In this document: positions 7,959 through 18,806 of the stretch, one piece after another | How positions within the stretch are numbered: position 1 is the stretch's first letter | How the letters are laid out: each line of letters starts with the position of its first letter | Assembly (NCBI RefSeq): GCF_020532625.1 | Contig: NZ_JAJAUY010000049.1 | Span: 1 to 39,093, forward strand | Length of the DNA stretch: 39,093 bases | Direction of reading: 5' to 3' | From: Streptomyces antimicrobicus | Lineage (GTDB): Bacteria > Actinomycetota > Actinomycetes > Streptomycetales > Streptomycetaceae | The notes under the pieces: generated by a model | Database searches by the model: none | What the model saw: the letters and a program-made list of their open reading frames with translations, nothing else | Told to the model about the DNA's origin: nothing | Position numbers and translations under genes: made by a program

Positions 7959-8600
7959 GTGAGGATCACGGGCGACGGTACGACCGGGGGCATCCCCGCA
8001 CGGAGCGAGGGCGGCCCGTACCCGCTGCACGGCGGTGCGGTGGGCGCCGCGCGCCGACAGCCGGAGACGGCGCCGACGGCCGGCCAGGTGGGGCCCCGTC
8101 CGGCGACCGAGCAGATCGGCTACCGCGGGCCGACGGCCTGTGCCGCCGCGGGGATCACCTACCGCCAGCTGGACTACTGGGCGCGGACCGGCCTGGTGGA
8201 GCCGAGTGTGCGGCCGGCGTACGGCTCGGGCACGCAGCGGCTGTACAGCTTCCGGGACGTGGTCGTCCTCAAGATCGTCAAGCGCTTCCTCGACACCGGG
8301 GTGGCCCTGCAGAACATCCGTACCGCCGTCCAGCACCTGCGCGGCCGTGATCTGGCGGACCTGGAGCGCATGACGCTGATGAGCGACGGCGCCACGGTCT
8401 ACGAGTGCACCTCCGCCGACCAGGTCGTGGACCTGCTCCAGGGCGGGCAGGGCATCTTCGGCATCGCGGTGGGCGTGGTGCGGCGGGACGTGGAGCACGC
8501 CCTGTCCCAGCTGCACGGCGAGCGGGTGGACACCGGCGAGACGCTGGTGGGCCACAACCCCGCGGACGAGCTCGCGGCGCGGCGCAACCGGGCGGTCTGA
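7959..8600 (+). CDS. MerR-family transcriptional regulator (Rv1830/ResR-like)
   Basis: 213 residues with a disordered N-terminal ~50 residues. The MerR helix-turn-helix follows at about 52-125 (CAAAGITYRQLDYWARTGLVEPS, YSFRDVVVLKIVKRFLDTGVALQNI). The C-terminal half (about 130-200) carries the conserved segment VYECTSADQVVDLLQGGQGIFGIAVG typical of the actinobacterial subfamily that includes Rv1830. GTG 7959 is chosen because CGGAGGG at 7946-7952 is 6-7 nt upstream. In mycobacteria the homologue influences growth and division genes; the target here is unknown. A palindrome and a strong promoter lie directly upstream. Confidence 0.88.
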   Translation: MRITGDGTTGGIPARSEGGPYPLHGGAVGAARRQPETAPTAGQVGPRPATEQIGYRGPTACAAAGITYRQLDYWARTGLVEPSVRPAYGSGTQRLYSFRDVVVLKIVKRFLDTGVALQNIRTAVQHLRGRDLADLERMTLMSDGATVYECTSADQVVDLLQGGQGIFGIAVGVVRRDVEHALSQLHGERVDTGETLVGHNPADELAARRNRAV

Positions 8601-8669
8601 CGGCGGCTCCCGGGCCGCCCTCGAACGCCCTTGCGGTCTTTGTCGGTGGGATGCGGCAGCATCGGTCCT

Positions 8670-10094
8670 GTGAGAGCCGCGCCGACCATCCTCCATCTGG
8701 ACATGGACGCCTTCTACGCCTCCGTGGAGCAGGCGGCCAAGCCCAGCCTGCGCGGGAAGGCCGTCATCGTCGGCGGCCTCGGGCCGCGCGGGGTGGTGGC
8801 CACCGCCTCCTACGAGGCCCGGCGCTTCGGCGTGCACTCGGCCATGCCGATGGCCCAGGCCCGCCGGCTCTGCCCGAACGGCGCGTACCTCGTCCCGCGC
8901 TTCGCCCTCTACCGCGCGGTCAGCGACGGCGTGATGGCGCTGCTGCGGGAGCTGTCCCCGCTGGTGGAGCCGCTCAGCCTGGACGAGGCCTTCGTGGACC
9001 TGGAGGCCGGCGGCGCCGCCTTCGACTCCGCCTCGGCCCGGGCCACCGGCCGGCGGCTGCGCGCCGACATCCGGGCCGCCACGGGCCTGAGCGCCTCGGT
9101 GGGGCTCGCCGGCTCGAAGATGCTCGCCAAGGTGGCCTCCGAGGAGGCCAAGCCCGACGGCCTGCTGCTCATCGAGCCGGGCACCGAGCGCGAACTGCTC
9201 GCCCCCATGACCGTGCGGACCCTGCCGGGCGTCGGCCCGGCCACCGGCGAGCACCTGCGCCGGGCGGGGATCACCACCGTCGGCGAGCTGGCGGAGGCCG
9301 GCGAGGACGAGCTCGTGCGGATGCTGGGGCGCTCGCACGGGGTCGCCCTGTACCGGATGGCGCTGGGCCTGGACGACCGGGCGGTGGTCGCGGAGCGGGA
9401 CGCCAAGAGCGTCTCGGTGGAGGACACCTTCGACGTCGACCTGCACGACCGGGTCCGGATCCGGTACGAGGTGCAGCGGCTGGCCGACCGGTGCGTGCAG
9501 CGGCTGCGCGCCTCGGGGCACTCGGGACGCACGATCGTGCTGAAGGTGCGCCGCTACGACTTCTCGACGCTGACCCGCTCGGAGACCCTGCGCGGGCCCA
9601 CCGACGACCAGGCGGTGGTCCGGGAGGCCGCGGCCCGGCTGCTGGAGGCCGTCGACACCACGGGCGGGGTCCGGCTGCTCGGGGTCGGCGTCTCGGGGCT
9701 GGCCGACTACACCCAGGAGGACCTGTTCGCGCAGGTCCGCTCGCAGGAGGCCGCAGCCGCGCAGGACGCGCCGGCAGGCGAGGGACCGCAGGAGGTGCCA
9801 GGGGCCCCGGAGGGGGCCGCAGGGCCCGGTGAGGGGCCCGGCGGCGAGGCCCCGGGCCAGGAGCCCGTGCCCCTGGCCGAACGCCGCTGGGCGGCCGGCA
9901 GCGACGTACGGCACACCGTCTACGGGCCGGGCTGGGTGCAGGGCAGCGGGGTCGGGCGGGTCACCGTACGGTTCGAGACGCCCGGGTCGCTGCCGGGGCG
10001 GGTGCGGACCTTCCGGGTGGACGACCCCGAGCTCACGCCGTCCGACCCGCTGCCGCTGACCGGTCCGCCCCCGACCGGCGGGCGCGAGCCGTGA
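8670..10094 (+). CDS. dinB: DNA polymerase IV (Y-family translesion polymerase) with C-terminal extension
   Basis: 474 residues. The palm/fingers region has LHLDMDAFYASVEQ (about 6-19) and the catalytic SLDEAFVDLE (about 103-112). A helix-hairpin-helix thumb follows (TLPGVGPATGEHLRRAGI) and then the little finger to about 345. A beta-clamp-binding motif QEDLF lies at about 349-353. An acidic Gly/Pro-rich linker then leads to a small domain at about 409-465 (DVRHTVYGPGWVQGSGVGRVTVRFE), which resembles the Tudor-like C-terminal domain of UvrD/PcrA helicases. The start is GTG 8670; no Shine-Dalgarno sequence is present, and a weak -10 (CAGCAT 8657-8662, 7 nt before GTG) allows leaderless initiation. 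It copies past damaged bases with low fidelity. Confidence 0.93.
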   Translation: MRAAPTILHLDMDAFYASVEQAAKPSLRGKAVIVGGLGPRGVVATASYEARRFGVHSAMPMAQARRLCPNGAYLVPRFALYRAVSDGVMALLRELSPLVEPLSLDEAFVDLEAGGAAFDSASARATGRRLRADIRAATGLSASVGLAGSKMLAKVASEEAKPDGLLLIEPGTERELLAPMTVRTLPGVGPATGEHLRRAGITTVGELAEAGEDELVRMLGRSHGVALYRMALGLDDRAVVAERDAKSVSVEDTFDVDLHDRVRIRYEVQRLADRCVQRLRASGHSGRTIVLKVRRYDFSTLTRSETLRGPTDDQAVVREAAARLLEAVDTTGGVRLLGVGVSGLADYTQEDLFAQVRSQEAAAAQDAPAGEGPQEVPGAPEGAAGPGEGPGGEAPGQEPVPLAERRWAAGSDVRHTVYGPGWVQGSGVGRVTVRFETPGSLPGRVRTFRVDDPELTPSDPLPLTGPPPTGGREP

Positions 10095-10109
10095 GGGCGG
10101 CCGGCCGCG

Positions 10110-10472
10110 TCAGTCCTCGCCCGCCAGCCGGCCGAAGTCGCGCTGGACGTCGCTGGGCAGGGCCACGTCCAGGCCGTAGTGGTGGTAGAGCTGGAGTTCC
10201 TGCTCGGGGGAGAGGTGGCGGCCCACACCGAAGTCCGGGGCGCCCTTGATGAGCGAGCGTTCGAAGGGCACCCGGAGGGCGTCGCCGACCAGCTCGCTGG
10301 GTTCCAGCGGGACGAAGGCGTCCCGGCCGAACAGTCCGGTGCGTACGGCGGCCCACTCGGGCACGCCGGTGGCGTCGTCGAGGTAGACCTCGTCGATGGT
10401 GCCGATCTTGGCGCCGTTGCGGTCGAACGCCTTGCGGCCGATCAGGCTGCGGGGATCGATGTCGGTGCGCAC
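10110..10472 (-). CDS. PRC-barrel domain protein
   Basis: 120 residues. The N-terminal two thirds form a PRC-barrel (RSLIGRKAFDRNGAKIGTIDEVYLDD, then PEWAAVRTGLFGRDAFVPL), a small beta-barrel found in photosynthetic reaction-centre H subunits, RimM and many actinobacterial stress-associated proteins. The C-terminal part is helical (LSPEQELQLYHHYGL). No catalytic activity is expected. GTG 10472 has a tight GGAGG ribosome site 5 nt upstream, which makes it better than the GTG at 10505. It is transcribed opposite to its neighbours: its 3' end faces dinB and its 5' end faces the glycine riboswitch. Confidence 0.85.
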   Translation of the reverse strand: MRTDIDPRSLIGRKAFDRNGAKIGTIDEVYLDDATGVPEWAAVRTGLFGRDAFVPLEPSELVGDALRVPFERSLIKGAPDFGVGRHLSPEQELQLYHHYGLDVALPSDVQRDFGRLAGED

Positions 10473-10577
10473 GGTCCCTCCATGTGGTCGCCGGGTGGTC
10501 GCCACTCCTCACGTATGACTACAAAAGTGCATAACCGGGGAGGGGGCCACTCGAGGGAGCCCCCAGAACCTCGCTGG

Positions 10578-10583
10578 TAGTCT
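10578..10583 (+). promoter_or_regulatory. Possible -10 element of the gcvP riboswitch transcript
   Basis: TAGTCT lies about 20 nt before the first riboswitch aptamer, so a start near 10590 would include the whole structure. No clear -35 is seen, and the assignment rests on position and the TANNNT match. Confidence 0.35.
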
Positions 10584-10603
10584 GGTGAACGGCTGCTGAC
10601 CCT

Positions 10604-10824
10604 GTGCGGGAGAGTCCTCCGACCAAGCTCGACGGAGGCGCCGAAGGAGCAAATCCTCCCCGGAATCTCTCAGGCAGACGTACCGCACGGACGAGGCCAC
10701 TCTGGAAAGCAGGGGTGGGTCCCGGCGGGCAGTACCGGTTCCCCTCCCTCACCGACGGTGAAAGCCGGCCGGAGCGGGCGATCCCCGCGCGGGCCGGTGA
10801 AGCTCTCAGGTTGAGATGACAGAG
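10604..10824 (+). ncRNA. Tandem glycine riboswitch upstream of gcvP
   Basis: Two glycine aptamers lie in series. Aptamer 1 is closed by GTGCGG (10604-10609) pairing with CCGCAC (10683-10688) and contains the class signatures GGAGAGTCC, GCCGAAGGAGCAA and CTCTCAGGCA. Aptamer 2 is closed by CTCTG (10700-10704) pairing with CAGAG (10820-10824) and contains GGTGAAAGCC and GGTGAAGCTCTCAGGT. The linker is about 11 nt. Glycine binding by this class switches on glycine-cleavage genes, which fits the gcvP gene starting 70 nt downstream. A hairpin expression platform between 10825 and 10893 is not obvious; the region includes the gcvP ribosome site, so translational control is possible. Confidence 0.93.
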
Positions 10825-10893
10825 GGGGAGGCCGTCCGGGTGCCCGCGCCGCGGCACCCCTCGCAGGTCGTACAGACCAGGAGGCCTCCGCCC

Positions 10894-13779
<2,886 letters not shown>

Positions 13780-13794
13780 GCCTGACGCGCCACG

Positions 13795-13840
13795 CCGCAG
13801 GGGCCGGTCCGGGAGGGAACTCCCGGACCGGCCCCTGCGG
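13795..13840. terminator. Long hairpin terminator after gcvP (bidirectional)
   Basis: Perfect 21-bp stem: 13795-13815 pairs with 13820-13840 around a GGAA loop. It starts 15 nt after the gcvP stop and precedes the end of the convergent DUF5999 gene, so it can serve both strands. No U-tract follows, as is common in Streptomyces. Confidence 0.85.
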
Positions 13841-13857
13841 TCGTTCGTGCCGGTCGG

Positions 13858-14046
13858 TCAGGCCGCCGCGAGCGGCCGGTGCGGTGCGATGATCTGGCCG
13901 TCCGGCAGCAGCTCACCGGTGTCCTCGAAGAGCAGGACGCCGTTGCACAGCAGGCTCCAGCCCTGCTCCGGGTGATTGGCCACCGGCTGAGCGGCCTCCC
14001 GGTCGGCTGAGTCGGCTGATGGGCAGACAGGCTGGTGCTGGCACAT
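13858..14046 (-). CDS. DUF5999 family small protein
   Basis: 62 residues beginning MCQHQPVCPSADSADREAA, with HPEQGWSLLCNGVLLFEDTGELLPDG in the middle and APHRPLAAA at the end. This matches the small Streptomyces family annotated as DUF5999; function is unknown. Cys2, His4, Cys8 and the Cys of LLCNG could bind a metal or an iron-sulphur centre, but that is speculation. ATG 14046 matches the conserved N-terminus; the frame stays open to 14121, with another ATG at 14103. The ribosome site is weak (GAAAGAA). The 266-nt gap up to 14312 contains no gene I can support. Confidence 0.75.
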   Translation of the reverse strand: MCQHQPVCPSADSADREAAQPVANHPEQGWSLLCNGVLLFEDTGELLPDGQIIAPHRPLAAA

Positions 14047-14312
14047 GGATGCGTTCTTTCGCTGCGATGTGGTCTGTGTGCTGCGGCTCGTCACGTTGCT
14101 CATGGCCGCCCCCCGTATCAATCTCGGTGTGGTCAGGGTCCCAGTCTTGCCCTCCGGACCTCCGTCCGCAGGGATTTCCCGGCAGCTGTCCTCATGGATT
14201 GATGACGCATCACCCGTGCGGGCGGTTCAGCTCAACTCCCCTGTCATTTCGGGTGGTTCGCGAGTGGCCCGAGCGGACTACCCCGGATGGGCCAACCGGG
14301 CGGGTGGCCGGT

Positions 14313-14918
14313 TCACGCCGCCGGCGCCGCCAGCGAGGGCGGTACGGGCGGTGCGGGAGGGGTCAGCCGCAGGGTCATCACCGGCAGCAGTTCCGACACC
14401 GGGTGCGGACGGTACGCGGCGATGCCGGGCGGCGCCGGGGCCAGTGGCACCAGCAGGTCCGCGGCGGCCGGCAGCCCGGCCGAGGCGTCGGCGCCGACCG
14501 CGCCGTGCAGCCAGAGGGTGAGCATGTACAGCTCCGGCACGGACAGCAGTCTGGGCTGGTAGCTCTTGCCGAGCGACTCGGCCTGGCGCAGCGCCCGTTC
14601 GGTGGCGGTGACGTAGGGGCCCTCGAAGAAGTGGGAGAAGACCCAGCCGTCCGGGGTGAGCCGGGTGTCGGCCGCCGCCACGTGGCGGTCGCCGCTGCGG
14701 ATCAGGAACCGCCACCCGGCCAGCCGGGTGCGGGGCGGCCGGCCGCCGGCGGTGACCCGGTCCAGGACGTGGAGCGGCAGCGGCAGTTCGGCGGTCTTGG
14801 GTCCCGGGAGGGCCCGCAGGCCCGGGGTGAGGACCTCGTCGAAACCGGCGGGAGTGCTCAGAGCCGCAAGAACGCTGCGCAGGGCGGGCGCGGGTGCCGG
14901 GGGGACATGCAGCGGCAT
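14313..14918 (-). CDS. Uncharacterised actinobacterial protein
   Basis: 201 residues from ATG 14918 (GAGAGG about 9 nt upstream); the frame is open to 15014. I do not recognise a catalytic family. Visible features are an Ala/Pro-rich start, a middle segment (TRLAGWRFLIRSGDRHVAAADTRL, TPDGWVFSHFFEGPYVTATERALRQAESL) with mixed alpha/beta character, and a Pro-rich C-terminus. There is no signal peptide or membrane segment. A TATAAA on this strand at 15055-15050 could be its -10, giving a leader of over 100 nt. The protein is probably conserved in Streptomyces, judged only by its well-formed codon use and clear start. Confidence 0.65.
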   Translation of the reverse strand: MPLHVPPAPAPALRSVLAALSTPAGFDEVLTPGLRALPGPKTAELPLPLHVLDRVTAGGRPPRTRLAGWRFLIRSGDRHVAAADTRLTPDGWVFSHFFEGPYVTATERALRQAESLGKSYQPRLLSVPELYMLTLWLHGAVGADASAGLPAAADLLVPLAPAPPGIAAYRPHPVSELLPVMTLRLTPPAPPVPPSLAAPAA

Positions 14919-15413
14919 GGTGGGTCGCCTCTCACTCGGGAGACCTTGGGGATGAGGGGGTGGTACGGACGGCGCTGGGTCGCATTCTGGGGTCAGAGGT
15001 GGGCTGAGGGGCAATGGCCGCGCGCCAACTCTCTGCCTCGTTTGCGGAGTTTATACGACATGTGTTCACACAGTGTTTCGGCTAGCTGTCCCGGCTATTG
15101 CCGGCAAGACGCTTACCGGTCCCGCTGTCCAGGATTTCATGCCGTGGGCACGCGGACATCACGCGCTGACCTCGGAGGTTACCTGACAAGGGCTCGGCTG
15201 AAAAGCTCCGGTATTGCTGAGCCGGCAAAGCGGTCCGGAAATTGCGTCGGGCGCCTTGCCAAGTGAATGTGCCCGGGCGCCGCTCGGCCAAACCGGCGCA
15301 CGCTCCTTGCCACTCGCGCCCCCCCGCGCGTTATGGATCACGGCGCCGGGGCATCATCGACCGTACAGCGCGCCCGGGAGCCCGGGCGGGCCCATGCGAG
15401 GAGGGACGCTTCG
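14919..15413. other. 495-nt intergenic region of lower GC with short palindromes
   Basis: This is the divergent spacer between the uncharacterised gene at 14313 and the GCS2-type gene at 15414. It is clearly more AT-rich than its flanks around 15,030-15,260. Visible elements are TATAAA on the minus strand (15055-15050), TGTGTTCACA near 15061-15070, and a perfect 10-bp palindrome TTGCCGGCAA near 15098-15108. TTGCCA at 15307-15312 could be a -35 (17-nt spacer to GTTATG, poor -10). I see no credible gene. Confidence 0.5.
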
Positions 15414-16913
15414 ATGGGGGAGAAGGTCGTGGCAGGCGGATTCGACCTGTCCGATCGGCAGAGGTATCGAAGGAAGCTTCACGAGTGCCTCGAGGGGCTG
15501 GAGCGGCTTCTGGCGGAGAAGAGGTTCGATCGCCCGAAGAACATGATGGGACTTGAGATCGAGCTGAATCTGGCGGGTCCGGACGGGTTGCCGAGAATGG
15601 TGAATGCACAGGTTCTGGAGAGGATTGCGAGCTCCGATTTCCAGACCGAACTCGGAATGTTCAACCTGGAGGTCAACATACTCCCGCACCGGCTGGGAGG
15701 CCGGGTTTTCGACCAGCTCACGGAGGAACTGAGCACCGGCCTCGGCTACGCCCACCGGCAGGCCGCGGACATCGACGCGGGCGTGGTGATGATCGGCATC
15801 CTGCCCACGCTGACCCAGGACGACGTGGTCTCCGCCAACCTCTCGGCGGTGGACCGCTACTCGCTGCTCAACGAGCAGATCCTGATGCTGCGCGGCGAGG
15901 ACTTCACCCTCGACATCGAGGGCGTCGAACGCCTGCGGTGCACCTCCGGCTCGATCGTGCCCGAGGCCGCGTGCACCTCCGTGCAGCTGCACCTGCAGGT
16001 GACGCCGAACCGGTTCGCGGACCTGTGGAACGCCGCGCAGTGCGTGGCGGCGGCGCAGATCGCCGTCGGCGCCAACTCGCCGTTCCTGTTCGGGCGGGAG
16101 CTGTGGCGCGAGTCGCGCCCGCCGCTGTTCACGCAGGCCACCGACACCCGGCCGCCGGAGCTCCAGGCACAGGGCGTGCGCCCGCGCACCTGGTTCGGCG
16201 AGCGCTGGGTGGACTCGGCGTACGAGCTGTTCGCGGAGAACGTCCGCTACTTCCCGGCGCTGCTGCCGATCTGCGACGAGGAGGAGCCGCTCGGGGTGCT
16301 CGCCGACGGGGGGATCCCCTCGTTGCAGGAGCTGGTCCTGCACAACGGCACCGTCTACCGCTGGAACCGGCCGGTGTACGGCGTCGCCGACGGCGTGCCC
16401 CACCTGCGGGTGGAGAACCGGGTGCTGCCCGCCGGCCCGACCGTGGCCGACGTGGTGGCCAACGCCGCCTTCTACTACGGGCTCGTGCGCACCCTCGCCG
16501 ACGAACCGCGGCCGGTGTGGACCCGGATGCCGTTCGCGGAGGCGGAGGCCAACTTCGACGCCGCCTGCCGGTACGGGATCGACGCCCGGCTGCGCTGGCC
16601 GCGCCGGGGCCGGGCGGGCGGGCTGGCGAGCGTCCCGGCCGTACGGCTGGTCCTGGACGAGCTGCTGCCGATGGCGGCGGCGGGGCTGGACGCCTGGGGG
16701 ATCGAGCCGGCCGACCGGGACCACTACCTCGGGATCATCGAGGAGCGCTGCCGGCGGCGGGTCAACGGGGCCACCTGGCAGGTGGACGCCTACCGGGCGG
16801 CGCTGGCGTCCGGGCTGGACCGCGCGGGGGCGCTGGCCGCGACCACGCGGCGGTACTCGGAGCTGATGCACAAGGGGGACCCGGTCCACACCTGGCCGAG
16901 CGGCCTGCGCTGA
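15414..16913 (+). CDS. Glutamate-cysteine ligase family protein (GCS2 type)
   Basis: 499 residues. The N-terminal part has MGLEIELNLAGPDG (about 44-57), the glutamate/ATP-binding motif of the glutamine-synthetase-like GCS2 family, followed by NLEVNILPHRLGG. The central part (SVQLHLQVTPNRFADLWNAAQCVAAAQIAVGANSPFLFGR) is the usual substrate-binding core. It most likely forms an amide between the gamma-carboxyl of glutamate and an amine; whether the partner is cysteine is not determined. Streptomyces makes mycothiol rather than glutathione, so ergothioneine-type gamma-glutamylcysteine synthesis or another ligation is possible, but no egt genes lie nearby. ATG 15414 has GAGGAGGG at 15398-15405. 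Confidence 0.85.
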   Translation: MGEKVVAGGFDLSDRQRYRRKLHECLEGLERLLAEKRFDRPKNMMGLEIELNLAGPDGLPRMVNAQVLERIASSDFQTELGMFNLEVNILPHRLGGRVFDQLTEELSTGLGYAHRQAADIDAGVVMIGILPTLTQDDVVSANLSAVDRYSLLNEQILMLRGEDFTLDIEGVERLRCTSGSIVPEAACTSVQLHLQVTPNRFADLWNAAQCVAAAQIAVGANSPFLFGRELWRESRPPLFTQATDTRPPELQAQGVRPRTWFGERWVDSAYELFAENVRYFPALLPICDEEEPLGVLADGGIPSLQELVLHNGTVYRWNRPVYGVADGVPHLRVENRVLPAGPTVADVVANAAFYYGLVRTLADEPRPVWTRMPFAEAEANFDAACRYGIDARLRWPRRGRAGGLASVPAVRLVLDELLPMAAAGLDAWGIEPADRDHYLGIIEERCRRRVNGATWQVDAYRAALASGLDRAGALAATTRRYSELMHKGDPVHTWPSGLR

Positions 16914-17001
16914 CCCTTCCCGGCCGTCCGGTGATCCGTACCGCCCCGCGGCGAGGCAGTATGGGGTGGTCGGATCGGGACGGCAGGACGGGAGTCACGC
17001 A

Positions 17002-17805
17002 GTGCGGGCGGAGCGGGAGCCGGTGACCTTGGAGCTGCGCCAGGACGGGCGGGGGACGCTGCGCGCCGAGACGCTGCTCGTGCTCGCCCTGTCGCTGGGC
17101 GCGAGCGCGGTCTCCTCGCTGATCAGCTTCATCGGCGCGCTGACCAGGCCCGGCGGCCTGAAGGACCAGGCCGCCACGCTCAACGGCTCCTACGCCCCCG
17201 GCCGGCCGTGGCTCGACCTGGCCTGGCAGCTGTTCGGCATCGCGACCGCGCTGGTCCCGGTCCTGCTGGTGGCCCATCTGCTCACCCGGGAGGGTGTGCC
17301 CGGGCTGCGCGCGCTGGGCCTGGACCGCTCCCGGCCCGGCCGGGACCTCGCGCGGGGCGCGCTGGTCGCGGCCGGGATCGGCAGCGCGGGGCTGGCCTTC
17401 TACCTGGCGGCGCGGGCCTCGGGGTTCAACCTGACGGTGGTGCCGGAGGCACTGCCCGACGTGTGGTGGAAGTTCCCGGTGCTGATCCTCTCCGCCGTGC
17501 AGAACTCGGTGGTGGAAGAGGTGATCGTGCTGGCCTACCTGCTGCGCCGGCTCGACCAGCTCGGCTGGTCCCCGCGGGCGTCGCTGCTGGCCAGCTCACT
17601 GCTGCGCGGCTCGTACCACCTGTACCAGGGCGTCGGCGGGTTCGTCGGCAACGCCGTGATGGGTGCCGTCTTCGTCCTGCTCTACCGCCGCTGGGGGCGG
17701 GTCGGCCCGCTGGTGGTCGCCCACACGCTGCTCGACGTCGTCGCCTTCGGCGGGTACGCCCTGCTGGCCGGCAAGGTGGGCTGGCTGCCGACCCCGCCGC
17801 ACTGA
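17002..17805 (+). CDS. CPBP-family intramembrane protein (CAAX-protease/bacteriocin-processing-like)
   Basis: 267 residues with about seven or eight hydrophobic segments. The CPBP/Abi core is visible: NSVVEEVIVLAYLLRRLDQLGW (paired Glu at about 172-173), SLLRGSYHLYQGVGGFVGNAVMGAVFVLLY, and PLVVAHTLLDVVAFGGY with the conserved His. The usual EExxxR reads EExxxL, a variant I believe is typical of this Streptomyces subfamily. The family includes prenyl-protein endopeptidases, but the substrate here is unknown. The start is GTG 17002 with GGGAG at 16990-16994; the longer frame from 16966 lacks a ribosome site. It follows the GCS2 gene by 88 nt. Confidence 0.82.
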   Translation: MRAEREPVTLELRQDGRGTLRAETLLVLALSLGASAVSSLISFIGALTRPGGLKDQAATLNGSYAPGRPWLDLAWQLFGIATALVPVLLVAHLLTREGVPGLRALGLDRSRPGRDLARGALVAAGIGSAGLAFYLAARASGFNLTVVPEALPDVWWKFPVLILSAVQNSVVEEVIVLAYLLRRLDQLGWSPRASLLASSLLRGSYHLYQGVGGFVGNAVMGAVFVLLYRRWGRVGPLVVAHTLLDVVAFGGYALLAGKVGWLPTPPH

Positions 17806-17817
17806 GCCCCGGGCCGG

Positions 17818-18642
17818 TCAGGGGGCCGTGAGCAGCTCCCCGTCGAGGACCGTGACCGCCCTGCCGGTCAGCAGGGTGCGCTCACCCTTGAGGGTGACTC
17901 CCACCCGGCCGGTGCGGGTACCGCCCTGCAGGCCGGTCAGCTCGGTACGGCCGCCCAGCCGGGCCGACCAGAACGGCGCGAGTGCGGTGTGGGCGCTGCC
18001 GGTGACCGGGTCCTCGTCGATCCCGAAGGCCGGGAAGAAGCCGCGGGAGACGAAGTCGTAGCCGCGGGCGGGGTCCTCGGCGGGGGCCGTGACGATCACT
18101 CCGCGCCGGGCGTACCGGCGCAGGGCCGTGAGGTCCGGGGTCAGCTCGCGCACGGTGCGTTCGTCGGCCAGCTCCACCACGAGGTCGCCGACGTGGTCGG
18201 AGGTGTCGTGCACCGAGCGGACGGCGACACCGCCCAGCGCCGCGTCGATCTCGGCGGGGGTCTCGACCGGCGTCAGTGAGGACGTGGGGAAGTCCAGGGT
18301 GACCGTGCCGTCCGGGGCGGTCTCGGCGGTCAGCAGACCGCACCGGGCCGAGAACCGGACCGGGCCCGTCGCCAGCCCGGCACCGGCCAGGACGTGCGCG
18401 GTCGCCAGGGTGGCGTGGCCGCACATGTCGACCTCGGCGGCCGGGGTGAACCAGCGCAGCGCCCAGTCGGCGTCCCCGCCGGGCGGCAGCGGCCGGGCGA
18501 AGGCGGTCTCGGAGAGGTTGACCTCCGCCGCGACCTGCTGGAGCCAGCGGTCCGGCGGGAAGGCGGAGTCGAACAGCAGGACCCCGGCGGGGTTGCCCTG
18601 GAAGGGCCGGTCGGTGAAGGCGTCGACGATTCGCAAGCGCAT
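17818..18642 (-). CDS. PhzF-family phenazine biosynthesis-like isomerase
   Basis: 274 residues with the two-fold diaminopimelate-epimerase-like fold of PhzF. Conserved landmarks are VDAFTDRPFQGNPAGV (7-21), the catalytic Glu45 in NLSETAF, the RWFTPAAEVDMCGHATLATAHVL block (about 65-90), and the second-half FFPAFGIDEDPVTGSAH motif. It is full length for the family. PhzF itself isomerises DHHA in phenazine synthesis, but most members are isolated housekeeping enzymes of unknown substrate, and no phenazine genes are present here. The start is ATG 18642; the frame upstream to 18738 overlaps the divergent promoter region. Its 3' end meets the CPBP gene 12 nt away. Confidence 0.9.
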   Translation of the reverse strand: MRLRIVDAFTDRPFQGNPAGVLLFDSAFPPDRWLQQVAAEVNLSETAFARPLPPGGDADWALRWFTPAAEVDMCGHATLATAHVLAGAGLATGPVRFSARCGLLTAETAPDGTVTLDFPTSSLTPVETPAEIDAALGGVAVRSVHDTSDHVGDLVVELADERTVRELTPDLTALRRYARRGVIVTAPAEDPARGYDFVSRGFFPAFGIDEDPVTGSAHTALAPFWSARLGGRTELTGLQGGTRTGRVGVTLKGERTLLTGRAVTVLDGELLTAP

Positions 18643-18719
18643 GCCCCGACCGTAGAGGCCGCCGCCGGACCGGCGACAAGGCCAATCCGGGACGACTGGC
18701 CTTGCCACCCGAACAGTCC

Positions 18720-18765
18720 CGATATATCGTTGACGCATCGCGACCGTTCGACGATGGTCGTGATG
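18720..18765 (+). promoter_or_regulatory. Promoter and candidate operator of the padR gene
   Basis: A perfect palindrome CGATATATCG (18720-18729) abuts a -35 TTGACG (18730-18735). The spacer is 17 nt to a weak -10 GATGGT (18753-18758). A 10-10-10 inverted repeat, CATCGCGACC (18736-18745) against GGTCGTGATG (18756-18765) with 9 of 10 pairs, covers the spacer and -10. PadR proteins usually bind their own promoters at such AT-centred dyads, so autorepression is likely. Confidence 0.6.
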
Positions 18766-18806
18766 TCACACCGTTTTCAACCGACCCAGACGAAAGGAGC
18801 GCAGTC

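Noticed and set aside
9776..9860. GC-rich repeat-like stretch in the linker of DNA polymerase IV.
   Set aside because: It encodes a low-complexity Gly/Pro/Glu linker in frame; there is no independent repeat element or insertion sequence.
10542..10564. Weak inverted repeat GGGGGC...GCCCCC between the PRC-barrel gene and the riboswitch.
   Set aside because: Only six pairs with an 11-nt loop and no gene ending there; too weak to call a terminator.
10816..10893. An upstream in-frame ATG for gcvP.
   Set aside because: It falls within the second glycine aptamer, has no ribosome site, and the added residues are not seen in GcvP proteins; ATG 10894 has AGGAGG.
15307..15312. TTGCCA and CTTGCCAAG (15255-15263) as further members of the phased TTGNC family.
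   Set aside because: They are isolated, not spaced by helical turns, and far from the regulator; treated as chance or unrelated.
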